Of a stretch of DNA of 53,313 nt, positions 44,881 through 52,800 are shown one piece after another (the first letter of the stretch is position 1; each line of letters begins with the position of its first letter). The stretch comes from Candidatus Omnitrophota bacterium (GTDB taxonomy: Bacteria > Omnitrophota > Gorgyraeia > Zapsychrales > Fredricksoniimonadaceae), in the NCBI GenBank assembly GCA_015232565.1, contig JADFZK010000017.1:1-53313 (forward strand). The letters run 5' to 3'. The notes beneath the pieces were generated by a model. The model searched no databases, had not been told where the DNA came from, and was given only the letters and a program-made list of their open reading frames with translations. Made by a program: the position numbers and the translations under genes.

Positions 44881-45639
44881 TTACTTTTTAAACGCGGGCT
44901 TGAAAAACGAGCCGATGAACCCCGCCAGACCGGTAGCTACAGGCTTTTTCTCCCGCGCCTTCACCCCCACCAGCGCCAGCGGATCGTCGAAATTCTTCCA
45001 GACACTGATATTGGCTATAACCGCTTTGTCCAGCGCGATACTGGCGCCTTCACATTCGATCACATAAGCCGGATACGTCTGGTGTAATTTTACCACCACC
45101 CCCGGCCGGACACACAGCCCTTCCAGCTTGTGCAACTGCTGGTCGTTCTTGCAATTAATATACGCGATCCGCGCGGATTCCCCCACTTTTATATCCAGCA
45201 GGGGCACAATAAAACTCAGCTCGGTCTTTTTAGCCAGCTTGCAACATTCACCCTCGGGGATAGGCATGCCGTGCGGACATTCCCGGGGATGCCCCAACAG
45301 GGTGCAGATCCCGTTCACCAGCTCAAGCGACACCGTATGTTCAAATTCGCAGGCCACCTGCTCCAGATCACCGCCGCCCAGTACATCGGCGATCAGCCGC
45401 TCGGCCAGGCGATGCGCCCGGATCAACTGGCGTGCGCGGGCATCGCCCGCCTCCGACAACTTGACCGTAGCGCCGTCCGGGCTCAACTCCACCAAACCCC
45501 GCCCCACCAGCTCCTGCAGGTCCTTAAGCTCGAACGCGCCCTTCATAATGCGTTTCAAGAAAGCGACCGAACCCTCGCCGCGCTCTTTCATGTACCACAA
45601 CTGCTCTATGTGCTCATCCTGCTCAACTCTTCTGGTCAT
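44881..45639 (-). CDS. DtxR/IdeR-type metal-dependent repressor with FeoA-like C-terminal domain
   Basis: The ATG at 45639 overlaps the upstream stop as ATGA and gives 252 residues. The N-terminal winged helix is followed by the DtxR metal-binding region, with H76 and E80 in IRAHRLAERLI and C97, E100 and H101 in CEFEHTVS. These match DtxR H79, E83, C102, E105 and H106; His98 of DtxR is Glu here. GHPRECPHGMPIPEG is a family hallmark. Residues about 150-215 look like the FeoA/SH3 domain (LLDIKVGESARIAYI, GVVVKLHQTYPAYVIEC). It probably controls iron or manganese genes, most obviously the feoB gene two genes upstream. Confidence 0.88.
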   Translation of the reverse strand: MTRRVEQDEHIEQLWYMKERGEGSVAFLKRIMKGAFELKDLQELVGRGLVELSPDGATVKLSEAGDARARQLIRAHRLAERLIADVLGGGDLEQVACEFEHTVSLELVNGICTLLGHPRECPHGMPIPEGECCKLAKKTELSFIVPLLDIKVGESARIAYINCKNDQQLHKLEGLCVRPGVVVKLHQTYPAYVIECEGASIALDKAVIANISVWKNFDDPLALVGVKAREKKPVATGLAGFIGSFFKPAFKK

Positions 45640-46514
45640 ACCCACACTCTTTCCAAAACTTTTCCCGCGCCCAGCGCCAGCACGCCAAACAACAAAAGCG
45701 CCAGCACAGGCGCCGACAATGAAGCGCGCGCAATACCGGCCTGCAACCAGGCCAGTCCCGCCGACAAGAACGAAAAATAACCATCCAAATGCGCCAGCCG
45801 CTGAGCCCCGATACCATAACTCGCCGAGGCTTTGGGCAAAGCATTTACCGCATTAAGCCAAGCCTGCCAGCCGGCCTGTTCCGCCGCGCTAAGGCGTTCC
45901 ACCCGGGACGGCTTTTCAAACTGCGCCACCCGCACTTTCCAGCCATTGCTCAATAAAAGCTCGTCTTTGGTTTCCAGGAAATCCGGCGTAAGGCCTTTAA
46001 CAAAAATGCGGCTTTCATAATCGGTGACCACTGCCTCTTTGCCCACCAGCTCCACCCCGAAAGCCGTGCCGCGCACCCCGGCAATAGCCGCGGGCGTCCG
46101 CACCTTGAAAGTCGAGCCTTTTTCCAGGCCGTCGAGTTTTATCATCACACTGCCCCGGTCCATAAAAAGCCGGGTAAAGCGCTCGATACGGGAACTTTCG
46201 AAAACGACCCGCGAATTGGCATTGATCCGCATCACGTTCTTAAGCCCGTCGTCGTAAGCGATCTCGGCATAGGCACCGGTGCCGGTTATAACGCGGTCCT
46301 GGGCGTTTAACATCATGCCGATCTCGGGCTGAAGAGTTTCATCGGCGCGCTGGATCGTTACCTCCCCCGACAAGCGCAAAATACGCGCGCGGTCCGGAGA
46401 ATCGCAACACAAAAAGTTCACCGCCAGCAAAACAGCCAGCAAAGCTCCGCCAATGAGCAAAAGCCATGACTGATGGTCCAGGAACCAGTTACCGGATATT
46501 TCGGAATCACGCAT
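45636..46514 (-). CDS. FecR-domain membrane protein with two membrane segments
   Basis: The 292-residue protein has an N-terminal membrane segment (LLLIGGALLAVLLAVNFLCC). A FecR domain at about 42-200 follows (ILRLSGEVTIQRADETLQPE, MLNAQDRVITGTGAYAEIAY, FKVRTPAAIAGVRGTAFGVE). A C-terminal hydrophobic segment (ALLLFGVLALGAGKVL) comes near the end. Classic FecR passes a signal from a TonB receptor to an ECF sigma factor, but neither is encoded nearby, so this is one of the many sigma-free FecR-domain proteins. It lies between feoB and the metal regulator. Confidence 0.82.
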   Translation of the reverse strand: MRDSEISGNWFLDHQSWLLLIGGALLAVLLAVNFLCCDSPDRARILRLSGEVTIQRADETLQPEIGMMLNAQDRVITGTGAYAEIAYDDGLKNVMRINANSRVVFESSRIERFTRLFMDRGSVMIKLDGLEKGSTFKVRTPAAIAGVRGTAFGVELVGKEAVVTDYESRIFVKGLTPDFLETKDELLLSNGWKVRVAQFEKPSRVERLSAAEQAGWQAWLNAVNALPKASASYGIGAQRLAHLDGYFSFLSAGLAWLQAGIARASLSAPVLALLLFGVLALGAGKVLERVWV

Positions 46515-46539
46515 TGAACGAACTCGGGCAAGTTAATTT

Positions 46540-48510
46540 TTATCTTACGGCAAATATCAATACCAGCGCCCAGTTAAGTGCGCCCACCAGAACAAAAGAA
46601 GAAACAAAGATCAACACGGTCATGGACACGGCGGCCTTCCAGCCCATCTCCCGACCGATAGCGATCACATTAGCCACGCACGGAAAAGAGATCGTGGTCA
46701 CTACCACCGCCACGATAGACTGTACGTAATTCAGCGCGCCGGCGTCTACCATCTTCAATATCAGCCCCGCCGCGGCTTCCCGCCGGGCCAGCGCCAGCAG
46801 GAACACATCAATAATATCTTTCGGCAAGCCCATCCAGCCGGTTATCAGCGGAGCCAGGGCCTGTTTGGTCAAGGCCAATAAACCTATCTTATCAAAAATG
46901 AACAAACCGATAGCAGAAAAGATGAAAATCGGTAAAGCCTCTTTAAGAAAGTCTATTATGCGATGATAGGTTTTCTGGCACACCGCTTTAAGGCTGGGGA
47001 AACGCATGGGCGGAATGACCTGAATATAAGCGCTTTCGGCCTTGCCCTTAATGATAGTGTTAAGCAAAATACCGGCCGCGGCTTCGCAAAGTATCAATAC
47101 CCCGAAAACTATAAGAAAAGCGCTTACCCCCACCTTGGCCAGAATGGCCATCGATATACCCAGCTGGGCTGAACAGGGAATGGCAAAAGCAATAAGAAAG
47201 ACCGCAATGAATTTTTCCTTACGGTCGGTAAGCCCGCGGGTGCTTAAAGTGGCCATGGTCTTACAACCAAAACCCAGCACCAGCGAAGTAATGGCGTTGC
47301 CGGGAATACCGATCTTGCCGAAAACCCTTTTGGAGAACACTGTGAAATTTGTTATATAACCGCTGTCCTCAAAACAACCGAAAACAAAGAAGAACACCGA
47401 AAGGATCGGCAGGACCGTGCAAATGGCATTAAAGAGGCCCAGCGTTAATAGGCCATGATTGCCTATAAGCATATCGGTCCAGAACGGCGGCAGGGACAAA
47501 GCGGTTATCAACCCGGTTACCGGCGAGACCACCAGGAAATTGATCACTTTATCCAGCGCGCCGGAAACATAGACCACCGACAAATAGACCACCGCCATCA
47601 GCGACAAAAAGATCGGAATGCCCAGCAAAGGATGCCGGCTGGCCTGGGTAACATAGTGCGCGAAGCCGGGACGGGAGGCTTTTTGCTTTATCACAACACC
47701 TTCCGCTACGCGGTCCACCCACTGGTTGCGCCGGTCATTAATAGCCTGGCGGGTATTGGGCTTAACCTCGCGCAGGATAGCCGCCACCTGCGCCAGCACA
47801 GCTGAAGCTTTTTCCCGGCCCAGTTTCATTTCCAGGAACCGGCCGATAAATAGATCGTTCAATAAAAGGAGCACCGCGATCTTGTGCTTGAACAAAAGGT
47901 CGAAAGGCAAGGCCGAGGTAATGTCCCCAATACGGCTTTCCACATGAAAGCCGTATTTTATGCCCAGCGTACTGCGACGGGCCTTGAGGATAGCCGCCTT
48001 AAGTTCGTCCTTGCCCAGGCCGCGCGGCGAAGAAGACTCCACCACCGGCACCCCCAGCAACCGCTCCAGCTCCGGCCCGCTTACGGCCGGGCCGTTGCGT
48101 CCGCCTGCGTCCATGGCATTAAGCACCAGCACCAGCGGCGTTTCCAGCTCCAGCAATTCGGCGGTCAATAAAAGCGACTGCTTGTACTGGCTGGCATCCA
48201 CGCACTGGATAATGACGTCGGGCGCTTCCGCCAGGATCATGTCGCGCACCGCCACTTCTTCTTCGGAATGGATATACAAACAATGCAGGCCGGGGGTATC
48301 GATGACCTCATAATGCTGGTCCCGGATACGCGTGATGGTGCGCTTCATTTCCACGGTCGTGCCGGGATAATTGGCCACGATATTATATTCGCCGGTGAGA
48401 TTATTAAAGACCTGGGTCTTGCCGGTATTGGGCAGACCGACGATCGCGGCCTTTTTGATGGGCTTGATATCCGCAGCAGCGGCGCTAATAACTGGCTGGC
48501 CTGGACTCAT
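46540..48510 (-). CDS. feoB: FeoB-type ferrous iron transporter
   Basis: The 656-residue membrane protein has an N-terminal G domain: G1 GLPNTGKT (25-32), G2 around T51/T52 in YPGTTVE, G3 DTPG (71-74) and G4 NAMD (131-134). A helical spacer leads to a polytopic membrane part with the FeoB signatures CFEDSGYI, LGFGCKTMATLSTRGLTDRKE (gate 1), IPCSAQLGIS and FPCVANVIAIGREMGW (gate 2). It imports Fe2+ in a GTP-stimulated manner. It is shorter than typical FeoB (about 750). No separate feoA or feoC is present. The ATG at 48510 or GTG at 48519 may be the start; neither has a clear ribosome site. Confidence 0.92.
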   Translation of the reverse strand: MSPGQPVISAAAADIKPIKKAAIVGLPNTGKTQVFNNLTGEYNIVANYPGTTVEMKRTITRIRDQHYEVIDTPGLHCLYIHSEEEVAVRDMILAEAPDVIIQCVDASQYKQSLLLTAELLELETPLVLVLNAMDAGGRNGPAVSGPELERLLGVPVVESSSPRGLGKDELKAAILKARRSTLGIKYGFHVESRIGDITSALPFDLLFKHKIAVLLLLNDLFIGRFLEMKLGREKASAVLAQVAAILREVKPNTRQAINDRRNQWVDRVAEGVVIKQKASRPGFAHYVTQASRHPLLGIPIFLSLMAVVYLSVVYVSGALDKVINFLVVSPVTGLITALSLPPFWTDMLIGNHGLLTLGLFNAICTVLPILSVFFFVFGCFEDSGYITNFTVFSKRVFGKIGIPGNAITSLVLGFGCKTMATLSTRGLTDRKEKFIAVFLIAFAIPCSAQLGISMAILAKVGVSAFLIVFGVLILCEAAAGILLNTIIKGKAESAYIQVIPPMRFPSLKAVCQKTYHRIIDFLKEALPIFIFSAIGLFIFDKIGLLALTKQALAPLITGWMGLPKDIIDVFLLALARREAAAGLILKMVDAGALNYVQSIVAVVVTTISFPCVANVIAIGREMGWKAAVSMTVLIFVSSFVLVGALNWALVLIFAVR

Positions 48511-48541
48511 GAGAACCACAACTTTTTAAGTAACGGGGAAC

Positions 48542-49363
48542 TTACTTCCCCAGCAACATTTTCGAGAAGAACGAACTATTGTGCGGCTTGCCTGCCTGGC
48601 CATGCCCGGCCGGGATCTCGTCCTCGCCAGCCGGTGACGACAACTGAATATCATCGTGGTCCGTATCGGCCTTGAACGTTTCCCCGTCCAAGGGGGCAAC
48701 CGGCTCCACCGCCGCGGATAAAGCCGCGGCCGGTTCAGCGGTAACCTTTGCCGGCGGTTCAACCGGGGCCACTGCCGCCGCAGCTGACGTAACCGCCGTA
48801 ATGGCGGAAGCAAAATATTTCCTTTTGGGATCGATACCCACGCCCCGCAAATGGAAGCTGATGGTAAAACTTCTCCACTCAAAAACCCGCTCGAGTTCGG
48901 TCTTCAGCACACCCTCGATATCCGCCAGTTCGGCGTATATGGAAGAAACGCCGTCCAAAGCGGCCGAGATCTCCACTTCCACATCGCGCCCCTTGCCCTT
49001 GTGCTCGAACTCCACGTTAACATCCGAAGCGCAGGGATTCTGCTTGAGGATCTGCAGAATGAACTCGCGCACCGCCCGTTCGGGAATGTTCAACGGCTTG
49101 CCGTCTTTCTCTACCTCGATCATATGCGGCACCGGCCGGGTACGGGCCGAAAGAATAAGCAGAATAAAACCCAGTAAAACAAAGAAACCGCCCACCCACA
49201 ACACCGCGGTCAAAGCTTTGGGCGCGGCCATCAACTGGGCATACAGCGCCAGCAATTTCTCGGACGAAAGGGTGCCCAAACCCACCGCCGCCAGGACCAG
49301 CCCCTGGGCCAAACACAAAGCCGCGGCGAAAACCATGAAAACTTTTATGAACAAAGACTTCAT
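48542..49363 (-). CDS. AmaP/Asp23-related two-span membrane protein
   Basis: The 273-residue protein begins with two membrane segments (FIKVFMVFAAALCLAQGLVL and VLWVGGFFVLLGFILLIL). A domain at about 80-175 resembles the Asp23/AmaP alkaline-shock anchor fold (PHMIEVEKDGKPLNIPERAV...VNVEFEHKGKGRDVEVEISA...LERVFEWRSFTISFHLRG). An Ala/Pro/Val linker and a short conserved-looking end (SSFFSKMLLGK) follow. AmaP anchors Asp23 at the membrane in Firmicutes; no asp23 gene is nearby. It is the second gene of this operon, 13 bases after the first. Confidence 0.75.
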   Translation of the reverse strand: MKSLFIKVFMVFAAALCLAQGLVLAAVGLGTLSSEKLLALYAQLMAAPKALTAVLWVGGFFVLLGFILLILSARTRPVPHMIEVEKDGKPLNIPERAVREFILQILKQNPCASDVNVEFEHKGKGRDVEVEISAALDGVSSIYAELADIEGVLKTELERVFEWRSFTISFHLRGVGIDPKRKYFASAITAVTSAAAAVAPVEPPAKVTAEPAAALSAAVEPVAPLDGETFKADTDHDDIQLSSPAGEDEIPAGHGQAGKPHNSSFFSKMLLGK

Positions 49364-49375
49364 CAGAACCCCTTT

Positions 49376-49714
49376 TTAAAGATTGAACAATAGCTCACGA
49401 CAAGATAAAGGCGTACTTAAACTGTCCTTTTTCTCTATTCTAGCCACAATGGCCCGTGCCATAGTCTTGATTTCGTCCTTGAAACTTTCAGCGTCCCGCA
49501 GGTCCAGCTTGATTTTGGCCGCCAGCGCCAGTGCGCGCAACATTTCCGGAAAACTGATAGCGTCGCAGATCTTGCCAATATCGGCCCGCAATAGCGCCTC
49601 CACATCCAGGCCTTTAAGCTCACGGGCCAAAGGAGACGCCGGATCCAGCTTTTTAAACCCCGCCCGCGCGGATTCGTTAAGAAAAGCGGCCAATTGCTGT
49701 TTTAAAGACGACAT
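49376..49714 (-). CDS. Small helical protein, first gene of the feoB/HEAT operon
   Basis: I start this protein at the ATG pair 49717/49714, giving about 112 residues (MSSLKQQLAAFLNESARAGF...). A longer frame reaching to 49861 runs through the terminator hairpin and the promoter and is not credible. The protein is all helical with L-x-x-L-D-V-E-A-L-L-R-A-D and EMLRALALAAKIKLDLRDAE and has no recognised family. There is no ribosome site, and the -10 box ends only about ten bases before the ATG, so the message is probably leaderless. Confidence 0.68.
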   Translation of the reverse strand: MSSLKQQLAAFLNESARAGFKKLDPASPLARELKGLDVEALLRADIGKICDAISFPEMLRALALAAKIKLDLRDAESFKDEIKTMARAIVARIEKKDSLSTPLSCRELLFNL

Positions 49715-49726
49715 CATAGCGCAAGT

Positions 49727-49754
49727 AGTATACTTATAGAGTCCTATATGGCAA
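49727..49754 (-). promoter_or_regulatory. Sigma-70-like promoter giving an apparently leaderless transcript
   Basis: On the minus strand TTGCCA (49754-49749) and TATACT (49732-49727) are 16 bases apart, close to consensus. Transcription should start near 49720, three to six bases from the ATG pair at 49717/49714. It lies just past the terminator of the giant-protein gene, so the operon from here to 40150 is independently transcribed. Confidence 0.7.
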
Positions 49755-49787
49755 GGGGAAAAAACGACGCTGTTGGTTTCTTGTAAA

Positions 49788-49854
49788 AAAACCGGGACAC
49801 ATACAATTATTTTTGAAAAGCAGTTAAGGCAATAATTGTATGTGTCCCGGTTTT
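49788..49854 (-). terminator. Intrinsic terminator that is also a REP-like perfect palindrome
   Basis: Bases 49788-49811 and 49831-49854 are exact 24-base reverse complements around a 19-base loop. On the minus strand the stem ends in CCCGG followed by seven T (49791-49785), directly after the giant gene's stop at 49865. The stem is far longer than a terminator needs. Its GGGACACATACAATTATT core is like the palindromes that accompany IS200/REP-type transposases in many uncultured bacteria (recollection), so a mobile repeat seems to have been adopted as terminator. Confidence 0.85.
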
Positions 49855-49864
49855 CACTCAACGC

Positions 49865-52800
49865 TTAAGACTCTTCGTGCTCCTTTGCGGGCCGGATGAA
49901 GGCCAGGGGCGCGGGGGTTGCCGGCGTCGGCGCGGCGTCTTCCGCGGCCATACCGAGCAACAGGCGCAAATTGGTGACCGGCGCGATATTCAGGATCACC
50001 GGACGAAAACCTGTTACATCTTTAAGCATAGTGGCCATGGCCGCATCGTCGAACACCTTGGCATTTACTTCGCCAGTGCGGTTAACGTCGATAGCATTCA
50101 GGTCGATACCACCGTCTTGCTTGGAAGATGCGTCACTCGCGGCATAGTCGTCAAGCTTGGCCACACGCTCCTTCCAATCTGGCGTCAACTCCCAAACAGC
50201 CAAATTCCCATCGTCAACACGTTTCAGACCCAGTGTAATAGTCATTCCCCCACCGTCAGGGCCTAATTTACCTCTTAAATGAAAATCAACCTGAACTGCC
50301 CCCTTGCCTGCGACTGTCGCCTCTCTCACGACACTACTATTAGACGCAATAGCGGTCAATCGCCAAACCCGGTTAGTTTCTATTGAACCCACATACTGAT
50401 ACATACTGTCCCCTGCCTCTCTAGGCGGGGTCATTTCGCCAGGGGTCAACACTAAAGCCGGCCGTACAATGGCAGAATCATCGCCATGAGCTTTTTCTCC
50501 AACTGGCTCTGCACTGCCTTGAGCGGCTAATAACTCTGCATTCCGGGCTTCTCTGTATTGATTAACTTTCTCCTCCCAGCCAGCGGCCAGGCGAAGGACT
50601 AATTTTTCGTTATCTCTTGATTCAACCTCCATCATCAAAGGAAAGTCTTGACTCTCAGCGCCATAATAGATCCCCCCAAATGAAGAATAGTTAACAGTAA
50701 AAGAACCCTCTCCTTTGGCAATCGCGTTAAGGATTTGTCCTCTGGACGCCTCTGAAAATATTCCAAAATGCTCACCTTCCCGGCTGACGATCATATCGGG
50801 ATAACTGATAATGGCTCCACCCGGCAAAACGATCTCATTATTAGAAACCCGATATCTGATATTTCTTTCGAAAATGATCCGCCCCCATACCAAAGCGGCG
50901 AGCTTTTCGATTGGCATATCCTTGCCCCAGCGGTTTGGCACCGCACTGAAAACGTCCAAGACTTCCCTAAGGCTACTTTGATATCCGCCATGTAAAGCCG
51001 CGGCGACAGTGAGCATGTTGATAACGTTCATTGGCAGGTGCATGTTCCCGACAAAATGATCGTTCAATTCATAGCGAATAGCAAACGCCAGCTCCAAAGC
51101 CTCCGGGGTTCCGCCTAGTAATGCGGCCGAGACCGACACCGCGGCCGCCACTTCTTCATTATTACCGCTTCGGGGGTCGCTCAAAGCCTGCGTCCAAAGG
51201 CGCAAACTATTGCTCACGTCCGATCCCCCGGACACCGCTTGCTGCGCAGAGCCTTTTTGTTTGGCACGCATGCGAATAGCCCCCATCAACATTAAGGCCG
51301 TGAGCTTTAATGGTGACATTTTAGGGTCCTTATATTTTTCCTCCAAAAGCGGGCGGATCGCGTTTTGCGTATCCTTTACACTAGCGCCCAGTATGGACCA
51401 AACAAAAGCATAAGGAATATACAGAGAACGATCATAAACGCTATCATGCAACTCGTCACTAGCCATTTCCAAAAACAGCCTGGCCACTTCCGCAGGGCCG
51501 ACACTGTTTTCTACAAAGACAGTGCCTGTTTTTGTCGAAATAAATGTCCCATCCGGTGTCTTCCCATGACCCATACTACTAAATAAGAATTCTTTATTCC
51601 GCTTGAATTCTTCCTGGTCACCCGCCAACCAGGCGGCAAGAACAACCTGAGCCATTCTATCAAAATTATCAGAGACCGCACCACGCCCCGTTAACGACTT
51701 GCCGGACTCCTCCCAAAGCTTTCTCACAAATTCCTCAGCCGCTGTCAGCGCAGACGCACGCGCCGGCGCCTGGCCGGCATGATCTACGTCCGCATTGGCC
51801 GCGTCATCTCCCGCCCCGGCAGAAGACCGCGTGCTGGCACGATAGTCTTTCGCCACCTGGTTGAACCGTTTACCAACAACATCACGAACAGCTTTAAGAA
51901 CAGAAGCTAACGACCTACCGTCAATTGACACCTCAACTTCCTTTACATGCGCTAACAAAGCTCGTCCTTTATCAGTATGCGCGAACCATGTTTTCGAAAG
52001 GGCCTGCCGGGCAATTTGTTTATCAACATCTTCAACAATAAGCCGCTTAAGCATCTGAGTCTTTCGAGCCGCCCAGTGAGCTTCATTGAGCAAATCATTC
52101 AAATACTCAAAGAAATCGCGTTTTCTCGTTTCATAATTATTGTATTGTCTATAGTTATTTTTGCCATCCCATGCTGCCTGTGCAAACTGACCAACCAAAA
52201 TTACTATCTGCCTATCAGCAAGAACACCATCAGAGCCAGCAATCATTCGCGAAACCATCACGATAAATCTATCGATATACCCGGGCAGATGTTCTTTAAA
52301 TTCATCCGGCATAACCGACATGAAACTCTTTCTATTGATCCTATTTCTAATTTTATCCTTTAGAACCGGTGTAGCGATTTTATTAATAGCCTCTTCGCCA
52401 CGCTTTTCTGCTTCCGCTAGTCTACTTTTTATTTCCGAAGCTCTAGCCTCGGCCAACCCGATGTTCGCCTTATTGTATTGACTTTTAACACCCTCAAGAT
52501 TGCCGGCCAACCCGCCAGAAAAACCCGTGCTTTTGCTATAAAGAGAAAAAGACGCACCAACATCTGTTGCCAGAAATTTCTTCCATATTGCAGCAACCTC
52601 AGCATTTCTAGCCGCCTCTTCCGCTTCAACGGCCGCAGCAGTTGCTAGATACCTGCTCGAGGCGTCGGTGGTTTCTGCCTTGCCAGCGCGGGCAACTGCC
52701 CCTGCGACAGGCACTGTTGATCCCGAAGCATCATATTTTGCTATCTCCCTGTCTATCCATTGAATAAAATGAGCATACGCAACTTCAAGGCCTTGCATTG

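Noticed and set aside
33188..49360. Direct naming as a magnetosome gene cluster (mamK, mad28, mad29)
   Set aside because: None of the core membrane or protease Mam proteins is present, and similarity to Mad proteins is only recalled. Kept as a hypothesis.
49715..49861. N-terminal extension of the small helical protein to 49861
   Set aside because: The extension would be read through a terminator palindrome and across the promoter, and its sequence is Cys-rich and unlike the rest.
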